Shown here: positions 15,530-20,674 of the stretch, one piece after another | Numbering within the stretch: the stretch's first letter is position 1 | Layout of the letters: each line of letters starts with the position of its first letter | Source: Candidatus Zixiibacteriota bacterium | Lineage (GTDB): Bacteria; SM23-81 | Length of the DNA stretch: 20,674 bases | NCBI GenBank assembly: GCA_030628225.1 | Contig: DAOVRJ010000007.1 | Location: forward strand, 1 to 20,674 | Reading direction: 5' to 3' | Program-made: the position numbers and the translations under genes | Notes under the pieces: model-generated | Told to the model about the DNA's origin: nothing | Database searches by the model: none | What the model saw: the letters and a program-made list of their open reading frames with translations, nothing else

Positions 15530-16018
15530 TCAAGATAGCGGAGCCTGAAAGGCATCTTTTAAGGCACGATAGGTCTCCTCCAGGGACTGGGAAATAACCT
15601 TGGTGGAGGCCGAAACTGGCATGAAATTGGTATCTCCCCTCCAACGGGGCACGACATGCAGATGGATATGCTCTTCGATGCCCGCCCCAGCGACGCTTCC
15701 CAGGTTCATGCCCAGATTAAACCCCTGGGGTCTCATGGACCCCTTGAGGACTCTGATGCTCATTTGAGCCAACCTCATCAACTCCCCAGATTCCCTGTCA
15801 TCCAGATTCTGCAGGTTTTTCTCGTGGCGATACGGCACAATCATCAGGTGACCAGCGTTATAAGGGTAAAGATTCATCATGATATAGCCCAGTTCGCCTC
15901 GCCACAACACATAGTTTTCCTCATCTTTGTTCTCCCCAGAAATTCGACAGAGCAGGCAGCCCTTCTCCTTTGGCCCGAGAATATATCGCGCCCTCCAGGG
16001 CGCCCACAGCTTTTTCAT
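15530..16018 (-). CDS. HIT-family nucleotide hydrolase/phosphorylase
   Basis: HIT proteins act on nucleoside phosphates; this branch resembles Ap4A phosphorylase-like or general HIT hydrolases. The 162 residues begin MKKLWAPWRARYI, a typical start for the branch, followed by CLLC (C21, C24), a likely zinc pair. NAGHLMIVPYRH (54-65) and the histidine triad EEHIHLHVVPRW (H117, H119, H121) are intact. Length matches the family. The ATG is preceded by AGGAG at seven bases, and this ribosome site lies within the final codons of the broken leuD-like gene. It is the last gene of the series starting at dnaE. The exact substrate cannot be told. Confidence 0.93.
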   Translation of the reverse strand: MKKLWAPWRARYILGPKEKGCLLCRISGENKDEENYVLWRGELGYIMMNLYPYNAGHLMIVPYRHEKNLQNLDDRESGELMRLAQMSIRVLKGSMRPQGFNLGMNLGSVAGAGIEEHIHLHVVPRWRGDTNFMPVSASTKVISQSLEETYRALKDAFQAPLS

Positions 16019-16022
16019 CAGT

Positions 16023-16225
16023 TCACTCCTTAACCTCCGCCTTCAGGTATGGCAGAAGACCACCTTTTTCAGTAATCTGACACTCCAAACCGGGAATATG
16101 CTCCATTGCACATGCTTGACCATCTCCGCCGAATTGCTCAAAAACAAATATTGTCCGTGATAGATCTGATCGGTGTCCACATCGTGACCCACCATCCGGG
16201 CTATTCCAGCAACAGCCGCGCTCAC
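16023..16225 (-). pseudogene. leuD-like gene (isopropylmalate dehydratase small subunit) with an internal deletion
   Basis: LeuD is the small subunit of 3-isopropylmalate dehydratase in leucine synthesis, normally about 165 residues. Starting at GTG 16225, which overlaps the NHL gene stop as GTGA, the first frame reads ARMVGHDVDTDQIYHGQYL then SAEMVKH, close to the family N-terminus (GDxxDTDxIIPxRYL...EELAKH). It then loses similarity and stops at 16043. Another frame of the same strand reads IPGLECQITEKGGLLPYLK and stops at 16023, aligning without gaps to the family C-terminus (LPxFxxEIVEAGGLIPYLK). About 100 central codons are missing and the join is out of frame. The remnant still fits between its neighbours with operon spacing, suggesting deletion in place. 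LeuD versus a related aconitase-type small subunit is not certain. Confidence 0.72.
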
Positions 16226-17556
16226 AGTTTTACCCTCTCCTCTATGATTTTCCGAAAATAGTGATATGACGAATAGGTGGGCTCAGCGACAATCCTCACC
16301 CTGTATTGTCCTGGAGGTACCACCTCGCCCCCCACACCACGGCCATCCCAGCGGTATTCACAGCTACCGATGGGCTCCTGCTTGTTGACGATTAGGGCCT
16401 TTACCAGATCTCCATGGTCATCCCGGATCTCCACTGTCAGGTAAGCCCTCTCGGTCAATACAAAGGAAATTGTGAGCCCTCCCCTTTCCTCAACAGACCG
16501 TATCTGTGGACACAACAGGTCCACTCCCACCCAATAGTACTGAGCGCCGGCCTCCTCGGCCACGAAAACCTGACCGAACCGCCGCCAGATAGCCAGGCCG
16601 CGAGGGGAAATGAACTCCCGGTCATCCTTTCCTTTGCGCCCGAAGGAGACCACAAAATTCAGCTGGCGATCAAACTTGTGCAGACAGTGATTTCTCTCGT
16701 CGGTCACCCACACATTGCCGTAGTAGTCGATGGCCACATAGCCAAACTGCGCTTCGGGCATTCCTGTCTGGTAACAGCTGGTCCTCTGCAGCAGCACGCC
16801 CTGCGCAGAGAATTTCTGCAGCCGACGGCCTCCACTATCTACCACACACAGGTAAGTCTGGCCATAATAAGACCACCTCTCCGCGGAGTCGATGACGGCG
16901 ATGCCCTTGGGATCGCTTAGATCCCCGCTTATCTGGCGAAGGAATTGGCCTTGATTGTCGAAGATCTGAATTCGATGGTTGGCCGTGTCTGTGATGTAGA
17001 AACGCCCTTGAGAGTCCAGAGCCACCCCGAATGGAGACTTAAAATGGCCCGGGGCATCCCCGGCCGAACCAACGGTCCCCACCCATATAAGCTCATGCCC
17101 GGTGTTAAACAGCTGAACGACACGGTGATTTCCCGTGTCCGCCACATAGACATTTCCATCTTGGTCAGCGGCGATGCCCCGGGGATCTCGAAACTGGCCC
17201 TCACCTTCCCCCTCTTCCCCACAGACCCCTAGGCTGAACATGGATGTGTTGTAGATGATATTATGGCTACCGGAGTTCACACCATAGACGGTGAGCTCAT
17301 CGTCATCGGACTCGGTGCTCGGATCGTCCCATGCCCGCAGGCGCACGGCGGCCAAGCCCTGGGGATCATCGAACTTGGTCTTCAGGCCAACGAAAAGGAA
17401 CAGATGGCGTGTTGTAGCCTTGTGCATCCCCCAGGAGTGCAGAAAAGTCGGGAAAACCAATGTCGTTGGCGGTACATCGCTGGCCCTCCCCAAACCGACA
17501 AACCCGACCAGCAAACCCACGGACAGCAATACCCATACAGCCCTATTCCCGGACAC
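16222..17556 (-). CDS. Exported NHL-repeat protein with a FlgD-like C-terminal domain
   Basis: The 444 residues start with a signal peptide (SGNRAVWVLLSVGLLVGFVG, probable cleavage near residue 26). A linker with an acidic STESDDDE stretch leads to a beta-propeller-like series of NHL repeats (about 105-340), for example FRDPRGIAADQDGNVYVADT, SPFGVALDSQGRFYITDTAN and FISPRGLAIWRRFGQVFVAE. The C-terminal YRWDGRGVGGEVVPPGQYRV is the FlgD-like Ig fold signature of secreted proteins. The frame is open to 17610, but GTG 17556 has AGGAGG seven bases upstream and begins the signal peptide. The start overlaps the transglycosylase end by 14 bases, so the two are probably coupled. NHL propellers usually bind proteins or ligands; the target here is unknown. 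The stop overlaps the leuD-like start. Confidence 0.85.
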   Translation of the reverse strand: MSGNRAVWVLLSVGLLVGFVGLGRASDVPPTTLVFPTFLHSWGMHKATTRHLFLFVGLKTKFDDPQGLAAVRLRAWDDPSTESDDDELTVYGVNSGSHNIIYNTSMFSLGVCGEEGEGEGQFRDPRGIAADQDGNVYVADTGNHRVVQLFNTGHELIWVGTVGSAGDAPGHFKSPFGVALDSQGRFYITDTANHRIQIFDNQGQFLRQISGDLSDPKGIAVIDSAERWSYYGQTYLCVVDSGGRRLQKFSAQGVLLQRTSCYQTGMPEAQFGYVAIDYYGNVWVTDERNHCLHKFDRQLNFVVSFGRKGKDDREFISPRGLAIWRRFGQVFVAEEAGAQYYWVGVDLLCPQIRSVEERGGLTISFVLTERAYLTVEIRDDHGDLVKALIVNKQEPIGSCEYRWDGRGVGGEVVPPGQYRVRIVAEPTYSSYHYFRKIIEERVKL

Positions 17557-19702
17557 CCCAGACCCTCCTGTAATGTGCTTGGGTGGCCAACACCCTTTTG
17601 ACGAACTCACGGGTTTCTGGAAACGCGATGAGCTCCACGAAGTACTCTGGGTCCACCGGGCCCAATCGGCGGAGCCAGCGTCTCACGTTGCCTGGCCCGG
17701 CATTATAGGCTGCCAACGCCATCTCGGGTCGTCCCCCGAACTCCTCTAATTGCCTCCACAGGTAGTAGGTCCCCAGGCGGATGTTGAACTGGGGGCGCAA
17801 GAAGCTGGTGGCCGTCAGGCCCAACTGTTCTCTTATCTCCCTTCCTGTGGAGGGCATGATCTGCATCAGCCCCCTGGCACCAGCAGGGGAAACTGCCAGA
17901 GGATCGAAACGGCTCTCAACCCTGATTACCGACAGGACGAAAAAGGGCTCCAGGTCGTATCTCTCCGCCTCTGCGGTCACCGTCTCCAAGTAGCTCAGAG
18001 GATAGAGAAAGGGCTCCAGGCTCTCCTGCCAGTGGGGCTGGTCCAGATTCTTCTTCGCCCGCTGGGCTAGTCGAAGAGCATCGCCGTAAAGTTGAAGCTC
18101 GCCGTAAAGCCAGAGTAGATTAGCCATCTCCGGAGGGCTTCCAGCGATGACCTTATGCATTTCCGAAAGCTCCCTGCGGCCATGCACCAGAAGTCCCAGA
18201 TGCAGAAGGGCCTTGCCTCGCTGATAGTGATGGCTCACAGCGCCATTCAGCTCATGCCTTCCCTCCGATTCCTCACCCAGGAGCACCTCCAGATCCGCAA
18301 AATCCCGTTTCCCCGGGGGAGCACCATTCTTCTCCAGACGAGTTCTGGCTCTCTGGGCATAGTATCCCTGGGGATCCAACTGAATGACCCGCTCCAGGAG
18401 CTGCCTGGCAACACCCGCTGTGCCGGCTCGCTGGTGAGCTCTCCCGCTCCAGTAAAGGGCTCCGCTGGCCAAAGGGCTCCGCGGATAACGGTTTCTCAGC
18501 CGGTCAAAAAGGGCACAGGCAGTGGCATTGTCCCCCGACGAAAAAGCGTACAGGCCGGCTCGCCATAAGGCCTCTGTGGCCCGCTCCCGGCCGGCATATT
18601 GACGGAACAGAGCCAGATATTCCCTTTGAGCAGCTGCCAGATCTCCCCTGCGCTCGTGTAACCCGGCTAATTGCCACAGGACATCGTCGGCTAACTGGCT
18701 CCAGGGATACTCGCTGACGAACTGGCCATAAAGTCTCTCGGCCAGGGCTGTTCTGCCGTCCGCCTCGGCACAGCGAGCTATCAGGTAATGGGCGGATGTA
18801 ACGCGCCCGCTCCGCGGATAAGCTTGTAACAGCTGGCCACACCGAGCCTCCGCCTGGAAATAGTGCTCGCCCCGATAACTGGCCTTTGCACTGAGGAATA
18901 AGGCTTCAGCTGCCTGCGGGGATTCAGGATATAACTCGACAAACCGACTCCATCCTTCGGCGGCTTCTTCGTACCGGTGGTGGTTAAAATAGATCCGGGC
19001 GGCATTGAACAATTCTCTTTCAACCAAGGGTTTCGCACGAATCGCTGGCAGTTCCTGCAGAGCCTCCAGAGCCTCTGCAGTGGCTGGATACTGTTTCAGA
19101 ATCTTGCCCAAGAGAAGAGCAGCCTCATCGGTCTGCCCGGCCAGGTACAGTGCCCGGCCTATGGAAAGTTGAAACTCAGGCTGCCGGGCCTTCAAGTTCG
19201 AGCTGCTGGCCAGAAACTCAAATATCCTGATGGCCTCCTCGATCCTGCCTAACTCCAGATACACTTGGGCCAGCAGCTCCCGGGCCTCATCCATCAGGAG
19301 ATAGTTTTCCCCGTCCAGCAACCTGACAAGCTGGTCTTCAGCCTTCTCACCACGGCCCGACCGGGCATAACAGGTGGCCAGAAAGAGACGCAGATATCCT
19401 TCCAGGGAAGAGGAAGAGACCATCAACTCCTCGTAGAGAGAAATGGCCTCCTCCCAGCGCTTCAATTGCTGCAGGCAATAAGCCCTCTGGAAACCAGCAA
19501 AAAAAGAATCCGCCGGTACTTGGCCCTGGGAAAGCCACCCCAGGGCCAGGTCGAAGGAACCCTCCTGGATCAGCAGACGAACTGATTCCCGGGAAGGCTG
19601 CAGGTCATCCGCCGGGACCGTTGGCCCAATGAGGCCTATGACCAAGGCGCCCCAGAGAGCCAAGATTGCTCTTTTGCCGGGCAAAGGGATTATCACATAC
19701 AT
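17543..19702 (-). CDS. Slt70-like lytic transglycosylase with tetratricopeptide repeats
   Basis: Lytic transglycosylases cleave the glycan strands of peptidoglycan in the periplasm, releasing anhydro-muropeptides. The 719 residues have an N-terminal signal-like hydrophobic stretch (about 11-30, ending near TVPAD). A long helical series of TPR-like units follows (about 35-540, for example FDLALGWLSQGQ, AISLYEELMVSSSSLEGYLR and AERLYGQFVSEYPWSQLADD). The C-terminal SLT domain has VIRVESRFDP with catalytic E596, GARGLMQIMPST, FNIRLGTYYL and AYNAGPGNVRRW. E. coli Slt is about 645 residues, so this has extra repeats. ATG 19702 or GTG 19696 may be the start; GGAAGGA lies just upstream. It follows dnaE by 22 bases. 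Confidence 0.93.
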   Translation of the reverse strand: MYVIIPLPGKRAILALWGALVIGLIGPTVPADDLQPSRESVRLLIQEGSFDLALGWLSQGQVPADSFFAGFQRAYCLQQLKRWEEAISLYEELMVSSSSLEGYLRLFLATCYARSGRGEKAEDQLVRLLDGENYLLMDEARELLAQVYLELGRIEEAIRIFEFLASSSNLKARQPEFQLSIGRALYLAGQTDEAALLLGKILKQYPATAEALEALQELPAIRAKPLVERELFNAARIYFNHHRYEEAAEGWSRFVELYPESPQAAEALFLSAKASYRGEHYFQAEARCGQLLQAYPRSGRVTSAHYLIARCAEADGRTALAERLYGQFVSEYPWSQLADDVLWQLAGLHERRGDLAAAQREYLALFRQYAGRERATEALWRAGLYAFSSGDNATACALFDRLRNRYPRSPLASGALYWSGRAHQRAGTAGVARQLLERVIQLDPQGYYAQRARTRLEKNGAPPGKRDFADLEVLLGEESEGRHELNGAVSHHYQRGKALLHLGLLVHGRRELSEMHKVIAGSPPEMANLLWLYGELQLYGDALRLAQRAKKNLDQPHWQESLEPFLYPLSYLETVTAEAERYDLEPFFVLSVIRVESRFDPLAVSPAGARGLMQIMPSTGREIREQLGLTATSFLRPQFNIRLGTYYLWRQLEEFGGRPEMALAAYNAGPGNVRRWLRRLGPVDPEYFVELIAFPETREFVKRVLATQAHYRRVWGVRE

Positions 19703-19724
19703 CCTTCCATGTCGATCACGATGG

Positions 19725-20674
19725 TCAGACCCCGGCTGTGGAATTCCAGGGAAACCCCCTGACTGAGTTGGCCCGCAGGCTCACTTTGTCCTCGCCCAGC
19801 ATCTCTTTCAGTTGAGAGATCAACTCCTTGGAGGGCAAAACCCTGATATCCTTCAGCCGAATCTTCAGATTGGGAAAATGAGGAGTTTGCACTTCTATCA
19901 CCACCTGGCAACGGCCCGGGTGCGCCTGCAGTACAGCTTTGAGGTCCTCGATATTACTGGGTTCCAGACCTGTGCTGGACAGGGAGAAACACACGGTGGT
20001 GACGAATTTCTCCCTCACCTCAGACAGAGGCACCAGCTCCGTAATTCTCAGTTTGGCCTTCATGTTCTCGCGAGTTGACACCCGCGCCCTAGCCAGAACG
20101 GTCGAGTCGTTGTAGATCAAAGTTCGAAACCGCTCAAAAAACTCGGCGAAGAGAATACCCTCTGCCGATCCGGAGAAATCCTCAATGGTCACAAAGGCCA
20201 TGGACTGATTCTTTCGATCGGTGGTCCTCTTAAAAGCGGTGATTATCCCAGCCACACTCACCTCCTGCCCATCGGCGGCCTTCTCCAGATCACCCAGAGA
20301 GAAGGAGGCAAAGGCCTTGACCTCATCCTGATAGTTGGCCAGCGGGTGCCCCGAGACATAGAACCCCAGCAGGGCTTTTTCTCTAGCTAAAAGTTCGTTG
20401 ATGTGCCATTCAGGAAAGTTTGGCAATTGGGGAGAAGAGACACTCATAGGACTTCCCTGCTCTCGCCTCTCGAACAAAGAGGTCTGCCCCCGCTCCCGAT
20501 CCTTCTGAATCCCCTGGGCGTAGTCCATTGCCTTGGGCACGGCGGCCATGAGCTGGGCCCGGTTCCCCTCCACAGAATCCATGGCTCCCGCCTGAACGAG
20601 GCTCTCCAATACCCTTTTGTTGACCCCCCGGAGATCGATCCGCTCACATAAATCAAACAGGCTGGTGAAGGGAC
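19725..20674 (-). CDS. dnaE: DNA polymerase III alpha subunit, C-terminal part (cut by window edge)
   Basis: The last 315 codons are visible; the 5' end lies beyond the right edge. The frame enters as PFTSLFDLCERIDLRGVNKR then VLESLVQAGAMDS, the strongly conserved finger-region end of bacterial DnaE. It is followed by FPEWHINELLAREKALLGFY and VSGHPL, and an OB-fold domain (EVSVAGIITAFKRTTDRKNQ, MAFVTIEDFSGSAEGILF) used in template contact. A C-terminal domain ends GFPWNSTAGV. DnaE is the replicative polymerase of the DNA polymerase III holoenzyme. An apparent internal TTG start at 20609 is only an in-frame codon inside the gene. The stop is 22 bases before the transglycosylase. Confidence 0.96.
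   Translation of the reverse strand, partial: PFTSLFDLCERIDLRGVNKRVLESLVQAGAMDSVEGNRAQLMAAVPKAMDYAQGIQKDRERGQTSLFERREQGSPMSVSSPQLPNFPEWHINELLAREKALLGFYVSGHPLANYQDEVKAFASFSLGDLEKAADGQEVSVAGIITAFKRTTDRKNQSMAFVTIEDFSGSAEGILFAEFFERFRTLIYNDSTVLARARVSTRENMKAKLRITELVPLSEVREKFVTTVCFSLSSTGLEPSNIEDLKAVLQAHPGRCQVVIEVQTPHFPNLKIRLKDIRVLPSKELISQLKEMLGEDKVSLRANSVRGFPWNSTAGV

Noticed and set aside
17557-17610. An upstream start for the NHL-repeat gene
   Set aside because: It has no ribosome site and sits inside the transglycosylase C-terminus. GTG 17556 has AGGAGG at ideal distance and begins the signal peptide.
1-20674. CRISPR arrays, tRNA or rRNA genes, insertion sequences, toxin-antitoxin or defence genes
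   Set aside because: No regularly spaced repeats, cloverleaf-type sequence, transposase or recognised defence motifs were seen on reading both strands; a covariance-model scan would be decisive for small RNA genes.

Overview
The window reads as chromosomal DNA from a Gram-negative-type bacterium of moderately high GC content. The signs are an inner-membrane type IV pilus motor set with a PilS-type kinase, a lipoprotein PBP4-like carboxypeptidase, an Slt70-like lytic transglycosylase, and tight gene packing with frequent GTG/TTG starts. The pilB-pilT-pilC-pilS order and a CBS-linked tRNA nucleotidyltransferase recall Desulfobacterota (Deltaproteobacteria). An NHL-repeat protein with a FlgD-like C-terminal fold, and a ribosomal protein S20 starting MPTHAS, also fit uncultured FCB-type lineages. 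This placement is inference only.

Right end, minus strand (20674 to about 15530): dnaE (3' part only), an Slt70-like transglycosylase, an exported NHL-repeat protein, a broken leuD-like gene and a HIT-family hydrolase lie head to tail with short gaps or overlaps, so they are probably one operon. The leuD-like remnant keeps its N-terminal motif and its C-terminal motif in different reading frames, with about 100 codons missing between them. It is the clearest anomaly in the window.

Middle, plus strand (13518 to 15351): rpsT has its own near-consensus promoter and a strong intrinsic terminator. An AT-rich stretch of about 315 bases without a gene follows, and then a solitary PAS/HD-GYP signalling protein, probably a cyclic-di-GMP phosphodiesterase. 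It converges on the HIT gene.

Left two-thirds, minus strand (13491 to 1): a near-consensus promoter back to back with that of rpsT drives uvrC. A long co-directional series follows: uvrC, an MBL-fold hydrolase, a XerD-type recombinase, a CBS-domain tRNA nucleotidyltransferase and a site-2-type M50 protease. After a 240-base gap come an L-Ala-D/L-Glu epimerase, a PBP4-like D-Ala-D-Ala carboxypeptidase (joined by an ATGA overlap), a 66-residue single-span membrane protein, pilB, pilT, pilC and the start of pilS. The themes are DNA repair and chromosome maintenance, then peptidoglycan recycling and remodelling, then type IV pilus extension and retraction.

I saw no tRNA, rRNA, CRISPR array, insertion sequence, phage module or defence cassette. 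Most of the window is well-known housekeeping and surface machinery. Points worth a second look are the leuD remnant, the small membrane protein next to pilB, a nucleotidyltransferase lacking the DHH domain seen in some relatives, a 20-base tandem repeat with an embedded palindrome ahead of the epimerase, and the AT-rich HD-GYP island.
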